A stretch of DNA of 64,000 nt from positions 1,696,823 through 1,760,822 of the forward strand of contig CM046869.1 of the NCBI GenBank assembly GCA_025617745.1. The letters run 5' to 3'. Origin of the DNA: Heliocidaris erythrogramma. Taxonomy: Eukaryota > Echinodermata > Echinoidea > Camarodonta > Echinometridae. Shown here in pieces: positions 12,444 to 23,519 of the stretch (positions are counted from its first letter, which is position 1; every line of letters starts with the position of its first letter). The notes beneath the pieces are model-generated. The model had not been told where the DNA came from. It saw only the letters and a program-made list of their open reading frames with translations, and did not search any database. The position numbers and the translations under genes were made by a program.

Positions 12444-13196
12444 TTACAATTTCAAAAGATCTGCTTTGTTACGAATCATCTGTTTGCTTGCGTGACCATT
12501 GCGCTTAGATGTCAGTACAAATACTCGGCCATCAGATGACCACGCCGCTTGAACTTTCTCAGAAGACTGCGCTTCATGTAGCAGGCTGAAGTTCATAGGA
12601 GTTAGATCCTCATATATAGCAATCTTTGTTCCTTTCAGTAAGCTTCGGTGCTTGATGAGCATCTGCCTTGTACGGTAAGATGACAGTTTAACAACAATAC
12701 CGCGACTTTTCGCTTTGTCCTGGGGAAGCTTACCAACACGATGAGATCTGTCGATCTGATCAACACGCAAATCCACTTTCATTTTCTTTGCTACAGAGAT
12801 CACAACATCATCAGTATTTTTATTCTTCTCTTATTTAACTCCAAAAATACGAATGCATGATCGTCGTGAATATTGTTCCAGTTCGTTGATCTCATGCTCC
12901 AAGTGAGAGATGCTTTCTTCCTTCTTTTCAAGTTGTTTCTCAAGCGCTGTCATTTTCACGATGTTTGAATCTGATACGTTCTGAAGATCAATCGATGTTG
13001 ATTCAAGCTTTTCAGTTGAATTGGACATGTTGATGTATTTGTTGTTCACATCTGACTGCACTTGCTGGATTAGCCTGTCAGATTTTTTCATTGATGTTTC
13101 TAAGTTTGAAAGACGAGATTCAGCAATAGCCGACAAGAATTCATCACTGGACAAAATATCCTTCAGCATCTTAGCTACATTCTTAGAGGTACTCAT
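12444..13196 (-). pseudogene. LINE ORF1 protein (coiled coil plus RNA-binding region), one nonsense codon
   Basis: The likely start is the ATG at 13196; the longer open frame upstream begins at GTG. The first half is heptad-rich and ends in a coiled coil with EKKEESISHLEHEINELEQY. The phrases YSRRSCIRIFGV and IDRSHRVGK are typical of the RRM-like core of ORF1 proteins of L1-like and related LINEs, which bind the element RNA as trimers. One in-frame TAA (12831-12833) interrupts the frame between these two phrases; otherwise it is open for about 250 codons. Old but not heavily decayed. Confidence 0.7.
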
Positions 13197-13280
13197 GATA
13201 TCCCAAAAACGTACATGTACTGCTGTAGAGTCAGTAGAAAAAAAATCAGCTCGCACACAGTATGTGGCAAGCACTCATAG

Positions 13281-16200
13281 GCACACGCCATTGCCGACTG
13301 TGTAGGAACGCAGGCAATAGTCAGTACGGTACTAATATGTATCACTGTGCATTTTTGGCTATATTTAAGTGAAAACCTTTGAAGTTGAAATGTACTGTAA
13401 GATAGCTAATTATGGTGAATAATAGATGATTAAAACTTACCAGTTTGTTTTGTCACTTTTGAAGAGGGTTTCCTGAAATTTTGGGGAATTTCTTGCGAAA
13501 TCACCTATCGAGATCCGGTCAGAGCATCCATTTTGTATTTTTCACGATTATGATGAAGGGAGCCCTCAGCGCTCGTAGCGGGCGCGATCGGATCATCGAT
13601 CTCCACCTCGTTGTTTACCTGTTGTTAAGACAGCTTGGGGGTTGTTAATGAGTTTAGTCTAGCGATAAGGCTTCTCATCGTGCATTCTCTACATTCTGTA
13701 TTCCTTCTGGTGCAAGGATATTAAGCAAAGTGCTTTAACGGCGAGGAGCAATAATTGAAAAAGTCTTTGGGAGAGAACGGCCACCCGTCGTTGTAATATC
13801 GACCTTGTCCGTATAGCTTGTGTGCGTAACATTCTGTGTACGTATCTATGGTGCGTAACCATATAGAGCGGCCTCACTAGACTGAGCAACATATTGAGAG
13901 CAGTCGTCATACGGATGGATGGATGTCTCTGTGACAAGTTGGAAAAAGAAGGCTGTAAATGTAAGTTTTTATAACATTTCTACATTTTGTATCTTAACGA
14001 ACTTATAAATTAATATATATAGAATGAAACCTAAGTATCAGTTTGCCCACAAAAACCTCCATTTGAAACAAAATTACGTCTGTATCCCCAATACCCAGTA
14101 TACACACATGTATATTTCCTAATGGTCAATATGACCATTGCTTGCTGATGTGGTGGCAAGTACGATTTGAAGACTACACGAGACGGATGTGAAAATCTCA
14201 GCACTACGCAAAAGTCAATACATGGGACAGCATACACGTCAGTTGGCACTTGGCAAGCAAAGCGATAGTTAAATTTCACAGACTTCTTACCATATTCTGT
14301 TCCAGATGTGACATTACGGCATTCTAAAGTGAGTTTACATGGCAAGAAAAAAGGCTGAATCTGGCATGAATCTATAAAACTGCTTCACAAAGAAGAAAAA
14401 AACGTAGAAATCATAAATCGCGTAAGCGTATTCATGTCGGTCGGGTATCCAAATATGCGTAAAATGAATATCTCCACTTCTAAAAGTAGCACATGGCTGA
14501 AGTTTGGTATGGTCATTAAGTCTCCCAAGTTGTATCCAAATATTTACTTTTAATGTGATTATCTGATTAAATAAGCAAATTAGCTCATTAAATATGCAAA
14601 TTCCAAATATGCAAATTAGGTGGATGTTGACGATATTTTTCGGCTCGCACAAATTCCTTAAATACATGCTGAATTCAGGTTAAAAGCACGAGAACATATA
14701 ATTATATTTGATTTAAAAATATGTGGTGATATTAGATGGTCTCATTAAATATGCGTAAACTTTGACAAGCAGTGTTGTGTTTTCTTTGACAAAAATGTTC
14801 TTTTAAATTGTCAGTTTTGATTCCAAATTCATATTAAACCAGCTAATCTGTAAATCTGATAAGGAGGTCGATTTCTTGTGCCGTCCATCCACACAGATCG
14901 TGTAGTCTTAACGTGTGGTGAGCCATCTTCTCATTGAAGGGACACAAATTCAGTCAAGTCGGTGTTGCTGTTCAAATGTTTGAGCGAGTTTCATCAAGTG
15001 TTTCACTCATTGTATTAAAAAAATGAAAATGACGAGGAAAATAGCCAAATCACGAGGCCTTGTCAAAAGGCTAAAAGAGGCGGGGCCTAATTCCATTCGC
15101 GTAATGATTTCCGCGCGTGCTGCTTTCCGTCTAGTAAATCTATAATACGTCTATGATGTTTGGTTAACCCTCTAGTATGCGCGCGTGCAACCATATGCAC
15201 ATGTACGCGCATTATGCGCGTACGCGGAAACATGTAAAAATGCTTTTATATCGTCTGTAATTGATTCCAAAGTTGATTTCACATCATCTTGACATAAATT
15301 TTTAAGACACTGCACTGTGCACGCGTCAAAGTTGTTATGTAGGAACATACCTACCTCATACATGAATATTATTACTCTATCGCGTTTCAAGACTCTTCCC
15401 TAGCCCACATGTATAGTTGTACTTGTACAACTCTAGTTTTAACAAGAGTTTGTGTATGTCAAAAACTTTGAAAGAAACTTAATGTTTGTCTTAAAGTCAG
15501 TCAGCTATACATTTTATGCTGAGAAGTTCTGATTATTTATGAAGGCTTTAATTCAGCCATTAACTAAAGTGATATGTAAGATAATATGAGTACATGTAGT
15601 TCAATATTGCTCAGATTGATGTGAATGTATGCTTACTTTTAATAAATGGCTAGTCAGAATTTCACAAATTAATAAAGTTTAGATATTTGTCTGTACTTGC
15701 TAATGGACAGAGAGGCTTTGATTCGGAGATTTTCCCTCCTCAGCTGCTGTTCTATCTCATTCTTCTGGAATTGGTTGCGCAGCAGATGGGGATTTATTTC
15801 ATTATCATTTATTTTATCATCATCATGCTACGCATCCATCTCTCTGATTTGTCTGACACCCCATTCCCCATGTAAAATTTTGTCTGTTTTTATACTTGTT
15901 GTCGGTGCACTAGTCATTCTAGTTGGTGGTATCTATAACTTCCTTTGATTGTTTCTGTTCGGTTTATATGTTAGCCTGGAAATTCAATAAATAAAATCAT
16001 AGTACAGTCGTATCTACGGAGCCCGGGAGAGGACATACGAAAAAAAATGATACTAAGTCGTTCCAACGACATAAAGCAAAAATAATTATGCGAACCTTTT
16101 TATTATCATTATTATTAAAAAAAAATTTTTGTGCTGGCATGTTTCGATTACTTTGTATGGCACAGACCTATGCCAAGGGTTATACAGAAATTACAAAATC

Positions 16201-16731
16201 AAATCTCATCGAATCGAAAGAAGCGCATAATTGCAATGTAATGAAGGAGTTGAAGTTAAGAAATGAAGGCAAACATAAACAAGGGAAGCAAAGAGAGACA
16301 AAGATATGTTGTGAAAGAGAAATAGAAAGGAAAATAGGAGAGGAGAAATTAGCGATAAAAGAGAGAAAGAGAGGGGGTGGTAGATTGAAAATAGGTAGTA
16401 GTCTTTTCGGGAAAAAAATGCATGAAAAGAATTAGTTTCCGACTGACTGGGAGTATGTCTAGCGTTGTTAATGCGATTGGACTTTCTTAAATCAAAATGT
16501 GGAAGAAATTACAATACAGCCTCATTTTTCGCGTAGATCATATCGAAAGTCGCTCCTTATAGCGAGTCGCAACATAATATAGACTTAAATAAGTCAATGA
16601 TTTTTCAAAAGTATTCGTTTCACAGAACATCAGACATTGAATATTGTTTTCCGCTTTCAGAAAACATTCGTATGGAAAGAAATGACCTTTCGATCATTTC
16701 TTTCTACACGTATAAGCAAAACTATCCATTA

Positions 16732-16763
<32 letters not shown>

Positions 16764-17330
16764 ATTTTCTCTCGCGTGATGCTACTCTAACATCTCAATA
16801 TGGCACATCACGCGCAGATCAACATCAAATTAAGAAACATAAGAAACCTTACTTCCGTAAAGTGGAGCTGAATCTGAAACAGTGGAACAAATCATTTCCC
16901 CATAATATTTCAATGGCACCCTCCTTCGTGCGTCAATCGGTAAAATTTTATAAATCTCTCAGACAATAACGGCCTCACATAACTCTTATCAACCGCGGCC
17001 GACGCACTTCTCAAAGCACCAACTCGCATCTAAGTCGTTGATCATATCTCTTTGTTGCTTTTTGTAATCATTTAATTTCTAAATTTCGCAGTTTGCGTAA
17101 GTGTTACTAAACATGATATTATTATGTGTTAAATATATTTTGCAATTTTGTTTCTCATGAACTGAAGATTGTAATAACTATTTGGCTCGCTCATGTCTGC
17201 TAGAATGTTTTAAGACACATATACTCTGATTATTTCCCCCAAAGTTACTTATTTTCAAAGTTTATTTGTTTCACGCATCATTTTATTCAACTTCTTAGTG
17301 ACACCGTAGCCGTCAACATCGTAAAGAGGA
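13281..17330. other. Long gene-free stretch before GPCR A
   Basis: No gene is supported over 4 kb. Points seen: an alternating CG-rich palindrome at 15203-15223; a purine-rich tract (about 16260-16380) giving a charged, meaningless frame; a TC microsatellite (16731-16757); and (ATT)-rich bits near 15800-15830. GPCR A starts just beyond, so part of this may be its 5' region, but I see no promoter signal I would defend. Confidence 0.55.
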
Positions 17331-17381
17331 ACATCGGTGGAAATCGTTTCCATCACCTTGCTCTTCGCCTTCGTGTCCGAC

Positions 17382-17588
17382 ATGTCTCAGATAAATAGTA
17401 AGATCCATATGATCGTCCTCGACGGATTGGGTGTCATCTTAAATGCCATCACAATAGTCGCCATCGTCTTCAGTAGGAGACTGAGGAAGACACAAAACAT
17501 CTTTATGTGCAACATCGCCTGTTCTGACTTGGTCGCCTCTTCGGTCACCGTCTACACCTTGTTGAAGTCCTATATAACAGGAGAATTC
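17382..17588 (+). CDS. GPCR A, exon 1 (TM1-TM2), rhodopsin-like receptor
   Basis: This exon encodes residues 1-69. I chose the ATG at 17382; the frame is open further upstream only through a GTG, and an earlier non-coding or coding exon is possible. TM1 spans about residues 9-31 with the conserved Asn1.50 (N21, in VILNAIT). The first intracellular loop is RRLRKTQN. TM2 (about 40-62) carries Asp2.50 (D49, in NIACSDLV), the sodium-site residue of class A receptors. The exon ends at GAATTC and is followed by the consensus donor GTGAGT (17589), phase 0. The N-terminus before TM1 is only about 8 residues, very short for a receptor, which leaves the true start open. It acts in the plasma membrane; the ligand is unknown. 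Confidence 0.8.
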
Positions 17589-18476
17589 GTGAGTCGAGAA
17601 TTTTGTGATAATTAGACATTAGGATTGAATAAAATCTTTATTATTTGTAGCCTAATTGTTTGCGAAACTGATTAGAATATCATTTAGAAAATTGAGATCT
17701 ATGATATCTTGATTATCGGCAGATAAAAATGAAACCTTGATTATTTGAAGCTTAATTGTGAAACAAATCAAATAAATTCTTTATGGGAAATCAGGATCTA
17801 TCAAATCTTGATTTGGTAGAAATCGAATCAATTATTTCACTCTGAAATTTTCAAAATTCATTTAATTTAATTTTAACTACAAGTGATTAATAATGTTTTT
17901 CTCAATGTGTATGATTGATGTGAATGCAAGTAAATGATTGCTTTTAGACTTTTTTCTCAAAATTTCAAATTTTCCGTTTTGAGAATAATTTTTTCTAAGA
18001 TGTGTTCAAATGTACCTGCAGTTTATGTTTTAAAAGGCCGTTGAAATATAAACTTTGTTGTGGAGAAAATAATAGATTTTGAATAGGATCCTTTCTCACT
18101 TTGATTTCAAATGATAATAAAATGAAGAACAATCAAAGTGAGGAATCAAAGTAAACTCATTTAACGTATACGCATAAAATTGATTAAAGGGTCTCTGAGG
18201 CCAACAAAAAAAAATGTATATAGAGTTAGAATGTATGAAATTTGCCCCAAATAAGTTTACCCGGCATTCTACAAGTTAATGGTTAAGGTGTTTGAAGGAA
18301 ATAAAGGATGGCATAAACGATCGACGTACGGAATTAAAGTCGGAGTTGACTTCCGAGCGAGCAGTTTTCTATGCGTGTGCGTTTATTCATGCGTTCAGCG
18401 AACGCCAAGATGCGATAGTAGAATTATCACGGTCACATTATCGCTTTGTCGTCTGCTATGTGACAAAACACTCGAA

Positions 18477-18604
18477 AAATTGATTTGGGGCGTAACTGAC
18501 GGAGAATCTACAACCCAAATAAAACGAAAAATGTACAACGCAGAATGTTTTTTATCGAATCCAAAATTGATTTGGGGCGTAACTTACGGAGAATCTACAA
18601 CCCA
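18477..18604 (+). repeat. Two direct copies of a 42-bp unit, 86 bp apart
   Basis: The word TTGATTTGGGGCGTAACT, followed by ACGGAGAATCTACAACCCA, occurs at 18477-18518 and again at 18563-18604 with one or two differences. The period of 86 bp is not a multiple of 3 by itself, and no wider tandem array is present. Confidence 0.75.
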
Positions 18605-19245
18605 ATCGAATTAAAAGATTATGTAATATAAAGTGAAGACGTTCCTGAATCGATATATCGCTAGGTGAGCAATCGTGATCGAACGACTAGTCTTTGCTCT
18701 AGTCTTATTTACATTCATTTTAAGAGCTATTTTATTTTCAAACATCAATATCTCCTGTATGCTGTAACCATTGAATGTCGTTTTAAGTTTCTGGGGATGA
18801 TAGCTAACTATACACAAATTATTTTTTCAGGCCTCAGGTACTCTTTAAAGTAAACATTTGGGGTTTCATTGGGAAGGAAAATGCATTTTTCTTCTTCTCT
18901 TCTACATTACATTCTGTAATAAAAGGTTTAAGATGTTTAAGAGTTTAAAAATAAGCATCGTTCATATGTTGGTAAAATCTCAAAACAAACAAACCCTTTG
19001 GCACAGCAAGATCTAGAATGCATCTATGTCCAAACTTTTGACATCCCTAATATACATGTATATTAGTTAATCATTAAATCTTTAATTGTGAAATTACGGG
19101 CACTACGTTAGAATCATTTCCGATGCAATATATTCTGGGTTGGGTTTCAAAATTGCAAAACCTGTACACTAAAGGAAGCAAACCCTGAGCAAAGCGACCA
19201 CGCATTAAAGTGCATTTTCGTATTTTCGCATCATGGAATAAAGGG

Positions 19246-19876
19246 GTATCTCACTGAGTGGCGAATGCTTGCGATTGTAGCGAATTTTGGGTTTCGTCAG
19301 GGTTTGTAAAAGGTTGCAGAGAAGTTCACAGTTTTTCTTGTCGCAAACATTTTTCTTGTCGCAAAGAAATTTTGAACGTGTTCAAATTTTCCTTGCGAAT
19401 TAATCTTTCCGCAAACAGTTGCAAGCGTTTGTATAACTGTAGTAAGCCTTGCAAACGGTTGTAAGACGTGTCACTATTACTCGCTAAAGTTCTTTTTTGA
19501 TTCAACAATGAGATACCGGAGGGGCGAATGCTTACGAACGTTGTGATTTTTGGATTCGCCAACTTTTCTGTGAACGTTGGCGAAAGTCAAGGTTCGCCTC
19601 TATCATTAGCGACATGGTCATGTGGTCGCTGTAGCATTGGCGAATCAAAAAGAACTTTAACGAGTAATAGCAAGACGTCTTACAACCGTTTGCAAGGCAC
19701 TCGTCTGTTATGCAAACGCTTGCAACTGTTTGCGGAAAATTTAATTCGCAAAGAAATTTTGAACATGTTCAAAATTTCTTTGCGAAACCTGTTTGCGAAC
19801 TTCTCTGCAACCTTTTACGAACCCTGACGAAACCCCAAATTCGCTACATTCGCAAGCATTCACCGCTCAGTGAGAC
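19246..19876. mobile_element. Large foldback element inside the GPCR A intron
   Basis: Inverted arms of about 240-258 bp (19246-19503 and 19641-19876) pair over most of their length. The outer tips are GTATCTCACTGAGTGGCGAATG and its counterpart ending CAGTGAGAC. The roughly 137-bp loop contains further copies of GCGAATGCTTACGAACG-like words, showing internal reduplication. The general layout recalls the foldback (TU-type) elements described from sea urchins, but that comparison is from memory. The frames across it are translations of the repeat. Confidence 0.8.
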
Positions 19877-20106
19877 AATGCAAGTATAACATAATTTTTA
19901 TAAACATACACGAGGGGGTGAGGTATTATTGCCACTTTGTGTAAATCATACCACTTCTCCTGTGTTTTTTAACAATTCTTTATGTCAACAGTTACTCATT
20001 CCTCTGAAAATATTGACTCGAATGTGTTTGTGTTCATAAATAACTGGCTTGGTGCAATCGGATAATTATGACCATCCCCACTTTTCTACGTGTTCTCCTT
20101 TTTTAG

Positions 20107-20952
20107 GATCGTGGAGAGACGAATTTTATACTACGTGCATCATACGTGACAGGAGTATGCAGCACTTTATTTGTTGCTATTCAACGCTGTATTGTCATCC
20201 GTTTCGACCCATTCAACACCCGCAACATCGTAACAGGACCTCGCTGTATCGCCATGTGTTTCGTTTGCTGGGCATGCGCCCTAGTCGCTATGTTCCTCAA
20301 TGGCTACTTTAGGCCTCATGACGCTGATAGGTCTGATGGGCTAGGTGGGTCGGATAGGCCTATCAAAATAATGAACAAGCAGGTCGGCTTCTTACCTCTC
20401 GTATTCCCAACTGTGCTCTATTCGGCTCACTGCCTCAGCGGCGTTTTCTATGCAGTTGTGTACTCAACGATTGCCATAGCAGCGCGCAAGGCCGGCCTCT
20501 CAGGCCAAATGTTAGTACAGCGCGTAAAGCAAAATAGAAAAGTGATGATTACCTTTGCGCTCGTTGTCGTAACGAATATCATCTGCTGGGCCCCGTATAC
20601 CGCGCTTCTAATACTTGAGTACGCCCGGCCAGAATTGACCATCTTCTCAGGAGGACCATATTCCGAAGATGGTGCTCTGTGGATCACAGTAGTGAAAAGT
20701 GTGGCTTTGTCCCTCATCGGCTTGAATGCTTGTCTGAATCCGATCATCTACTGGACCAGGATAACGGAGTTTCATAGGTTATTATTAGAGGTCTGCCAGG
20801 GTTGCAACAAGCGCAAACCCAATGACGGATTATCTGGCAACGCAGACAAAGTGAATGGTAATAAGCGTTCACAAGACACGGGGGGTTCTATCCTAGCTTC
20901 TAAAGATAATGATACGTCAGACAAAGTAAGTATTTATACTGTTAAAATATAA
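20107..20952 (+). CDS. GPCR A, exon 2 (TM3 to C-terminus), rhodopsin-like receptor
   Basis: This exon encodes residues 70-350 and the stop (TAA). Landmarks in order: TM3 with the arginine of the DRY position in AIQRCIVIRF (R96; DRY is replaced by QRC); TM4 Trp4.50 (W124); TM5 with a proline in LVFPTVLYS (P170); TM6 with ICWAPY (W230, P232); TM7 with NPIIY (N280-Y284); cysteines 299 and 302 just after helix 8, possible palmitoylation sites. The tail is hydrophilic and ends SIYTVKI. Position 3.25, normally cysteine, is Arg71, and the second extracellular loop has no cysteine, so the usual disulfide is absent. The short third loop (RKAGLSGQMLVQRVKQNRK) is basic, as expected for G-protein contact. 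Total length of 350 residues is normal for class A. GPCR B (44525-47515) is its closest relative here. The subfamily and ligand cannot be named from sequence alone. Confidence 0.85.
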   Translation, partial: DRGETNFILRASYVTGVCSTLFVAIQRCIVIRFDPFNTRNIVTGPRCIAMCFVCWACALVAMFLNGYFRPHDADRSDGLGGSDRPIKIMNKQVGFLPLVFPTVLYSAHCLSGVFYAVVYSTIAIAARKAGLSGQMLVQRVKQNRKVMITFALVVVTNIICWAPYTALLILEYARPELTIFSGGPYSEDGALWITVVKSVALSLIGLNACLNPIIYWTRITEFHRLLLEVCQGCNKRKPNDGLSGNADKVNGNKRSQDTGGSILASKDNDTSDKVSIYTVKI

Positions 20953-21280
20953 GTGTAAGTATAAATTTTCCAAATATCGATGGATACAAGCATAAAATTA
21001 GGCTTTAATCAAGACGATTGTGCTGCTCCGTCAATCCCCAGGCCCTGGTCGATCCTCGAAACGCGCGGAATAGTTCTCTGATTACAGTGCGCAGGAAGTC
21101 TTGCTCAATCTCAACGCCTTTAAGCACCCGTCAACGTTACTCGTTGTTTTCTTATTTTTAGCTTTGAAATCTTTCGTCAATTTTCTACGAAAAATATTTC
21201 ATGAATTATTCAGTTTCTGTGGCATGGCGTGAAGAGACCGCTCATCTGATTCCAAACATGAAGGAAGTAAAGATTTGTTT
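20953..21280. other. 3' flank of GPCR A
   Basis: No AATAAA signal is close to the stop codon on the + strand, so the 3' end of the transcript is not defined. Nothing else is recognised before the LINE tail at 21281. Confidence 0.5.
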
Positions 21281-21749
21281 TTTGATTGATTGATTGATGC
21301 AAAATTTATTTCATCTCATTTTTCCATATACAAAACAATATGATTACAATGTACAGAATCATGAAATGAAAAAGGAACCTACTGGAAAGCATAGCTTGTT
21401 TGTGTAGGTTCCCAAGAATAAATATAACATTAACATAATTATCTTTATAACATGGGAAATTGGAAGTGAAATGCATATTTGAGAAAAAAAAATATACATA
21501 TACATGTACATATGTATACACATACATTGGCATATCTCTCAAAATTACATAATTAATCAAGTAGTCATGAATCCTGTATATATAATGAAATTTTCATAAC
21601 AAGATGCTTTACACCGAAGAACAAATGATAAGACAGGACTCAGAGGACAAGACAATACAAGACAAAACGGGACAAAACAAGACAGAGAAAGAAAGAAAAG
21701 GGAAAAAAGGTGGGAAAAGGGGAAAGAAGACAAACAAACGTCAAGAAAA

Positions 21750-22631
21750 TCAAATCTTTAGTATCTTATGTTTATGAAAGAGTGCATCGGTGTGCGCTCG
21801 GTAGTCCGAATGACATATAACACGCAGCGCTTTTTTCTGTAAAAGTAAAACTCTATTTAATTGATAGTCAGCACAACTGCCCCATGCTACTATACCATAG
21901 TTTAAATGTGGAAGGATCAGTGTGGAATACAGATTTAAGAGTATACGAGTTGGGAAGTAAAATTTAACCTTGTTTATTATACCAATATTTCTAGAAACGA
22001 CTTTACAAATGTTATCTATGTGATCTTTCCATGATAGCTTATCGTCAATGGTGATTCCCAGAAATTTAGTGTTTGAAACCCTTTTTATATTTGTATGATC
22101 AAAAACTACATTACCTGGAAGCTCATTTATGATATTACTAAAAACCATGTAGTAGGTCTTTTGTAGATTGAGTGATAATTTGTTAGCTTTGATACATTCA
22201 GAAACCCGTTCTAATTCTTGGTTAATTGCGGCAATCAAAACGTGTGGGTCTTTGTGGGAAAAGAAAATATTAGAGTAGTCTGCAAAAAGAATAAATGATA
22301 AAACTTCTGAGGATTTACAAAAATCATTTATATAGACAAAAAGAAGCGGACCTAAGATAGAACCTTGTGGGACACCACATGTTACATTTTTTATGTTAGA
22401 GTCGATATTAGCAATTGAAACATACTGTTGCCTATTAAGGAGGTAGTTCCTGAACCACTCCAAGGCTATTCCTCTGATTCCATAATAACTGAGTTTATAC
22501 AGTAGTATATCATGATTAATTGTGTCGAAAGCCTTGGAGAAGTCCAGGAACACCCCAACAGTATGTTCATGGGATTGACAGGTATGTTCATACCTGTCAA
22601 TCCCACTAGTAATCTTATGAAGCATTGTCAA
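21750..22631 (-). pseudogene. LINE reverse transcriptase, catalytic part
   Basis: About 290 open codons. Visible motifs: domain A VFLDFSKAFDTINHD, domain B GVPQGSILGPLLF, domain C FADYSN, then the D/E blocks (LNLQKTYYMVF, FLGITIDDKLSWKDHID) and the thumb-side LNYGIVAWG. The usual catalytic box is (Y/F)ADD; here the second aspartate is tyrosine, which should kill polymerase activity. A 21-nt in-frame insertion just upstream of domain A forms the palindrome at 22571-22604. The frame begins right at an internal deletion junction. Confidence 0.85.
22571..22604. repeat. 34-bp perfect palindrome in the LINE RT
   Basis: The arms GGGATTGACAGGTATG (22571-22586) and CATACCTGTCAATCCC (22589-22604) are perfect reverse complements with a 2-base centre. 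It arises from a 21-nt inverted templated insertion that keeps the reading frame. Confidence 0.9.
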
Positions 22632-22879
22632 TAATGCATGTGTTGTACATTTAAAGTTTTTTTAATTAAAACATTACTAATGGTATCATGCCCTGAACTA
22701 TGTTTATTCTTTAACTCATGAATTATACCTGCAACCTCTGTCTCATCTGTAGGTGAAAAGTACATTGAGTTAGGGTTAGGATCCTTAAGAAAATCTGTGA
22801 AATGATTAGAAGAGTCAGGAATGATACTGGCAAGATTTGGGCCAATACCAGCAAAAAAATCGTTAAATGCATTTGCCAA
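22628..22879 (-). pseudogene. LINE segment between endonuclease and RT
   Basis: About 83 codons including LANAFNDFFAGIGPNLA-like residues (frame start ANAFNDFFAGIGPNLA) and KHSSGHDTISNVLIKK. Phrases such as FNDFFxxIG and SGxDxISNxLIK are characteristic of the region just before LINE RTs. The frame ends where about 80-90 residues of RT fingers have been deleted. Confidence 0.75.
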
Positions 22880-23030
22880 TCTTTGTGAGTTTTCAATAAT
22901 TTCCCTATCTAAACTTATTTTTGAAACCGAAGACTTTTTTAGCTTACCTTGTAAAACATTCTTAATAATTTTCCAAGTATTTTGTGCGTCTGTTTTTTAC
23001 AGGTCAAACTGGTTACAAAAGTACATTTTT

Positions 23031-23519
23031 TTATCTTTTAAGTATAACAGTAAGTAGGTTCTTGTAATCAGTATACTTCTTTTTGTTCTTATCACATGGT
23101 TTTGAAATTGTTTTTAGATATAGATTATTCTTCCTGTTAATTGAGCGCAAAATGCCTGGAGTGATCCAAGGGCATCTTGGAATCTTTTTATAGTTAGAAC
23201 GCTTCTTTTGTATTACTGGAAAACAACTATTCATTTTAGCAGAAACAAGATTCATAAAAGAATCAAAGGCTTCACTAGCATTATGTTTACTCGTGCGATC
23301 GTTAACTCGAATCCCTCCATACGCAACCGACCAATGAGATTCAAATACTGGAATAAAGAACGCGCGATCTTGTTTACTCAAATTTGGGTCAATGTGCGAA
23401 CTTTTATTAGCTGCGCACGATAAATTGAAGTCGCTTTGAACTTTGATCCAGAGAAAGGAGCAGCCAACTCTAAGAGCGCCCATAGATTGCGACCTGTCGC
23501 TCCCTTTAAAAACGTACAA
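23031..23519 (-). pseudogene. LINE linker region downstream of endonuclease
   Basis: About 160 codons. The phrases FDSFMNLVSAKMNSCFPV and CPWITPGILRSINRKNNLY match the conserved PWIT-x-x-(I/L)-x-x-S-I-x-x-(R/K) block found between endonuclease and RT in CR1/Jockey-type LINEs. The frame closes at 23031 and resumes in another frame toward 22879. Upstream endonuclease sequence is absent; a short unrelated-looking N-terminal stretch precedes the homology. Confidence 0.65.

Larger units (their letters stand above)
11400..13280 (-). mobile_element. Internally deleted non-LTR retrotransposon (ORF1 plus start of endonuclease)
   Basis: Read on the - strand, the element shows an ORF1 (13196-12444), then the first part of an endonuclease-type ORF2 (about 11907-11630), then what looks like a 3' tail: a GC-rich GGAGCCCAGCCTTTGAAAGG block and an AATAAATAAATGATG end (about 11400-11560). 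All of the reverse transcriptase is missing. The layout resembles LINEs with a coiled-coil ORF1 and an AP-endonuclease. It may belong with the RT fragment at 21281-23519, but no overlapping domain allows a direct comparison. Confidence 0.65.
17589..20106 (+). other. GPCR A intron
   Basis: A 2518-bp intron with donor GTGAGT and an acceptor preceded by a pyrimidine tract (TTCTCCTTTTTTAG, ending 20106). It joins the two halves of one receptor in phase 0. It holds a 42-bp direct repeat pair (18477-18604) and a large foldback element (19246-19876). Confidence 0.8.
21281..23519 (-). mobile_element. Non-LTR retrotransposon, 5'-truncated, with (ATCA)n tail
   Basis: On the - strand the element runs from a linker region (23519) through the reverse transcriptase to a 3' UTR that ends in a short (ATCA)n repeat (about 21281-21298). 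Microsatellite-like tails of this kind are common in CR1/L2- and Jockey-like LINEs. Three blocks are open: 23519-23031, 22879-22628 and 22631-21750. They are separated by frameshifts and by a deletion at about 22630-22660 that removes the N-terminal fingers of the RT. The endonuclease is missing. Confidence 0.75.

Noticed and set aside
16088-16435. Lysine/glutamate-rich 115-residue frame
   Set aside because: Arises from a purine-rich tract; no domain and no start or splice support.
19258-19827. Frames with C-K-R-L or R-L-Q-x-L repeats
   Set aside because: Translations of the foldback arms, seen on both strands.
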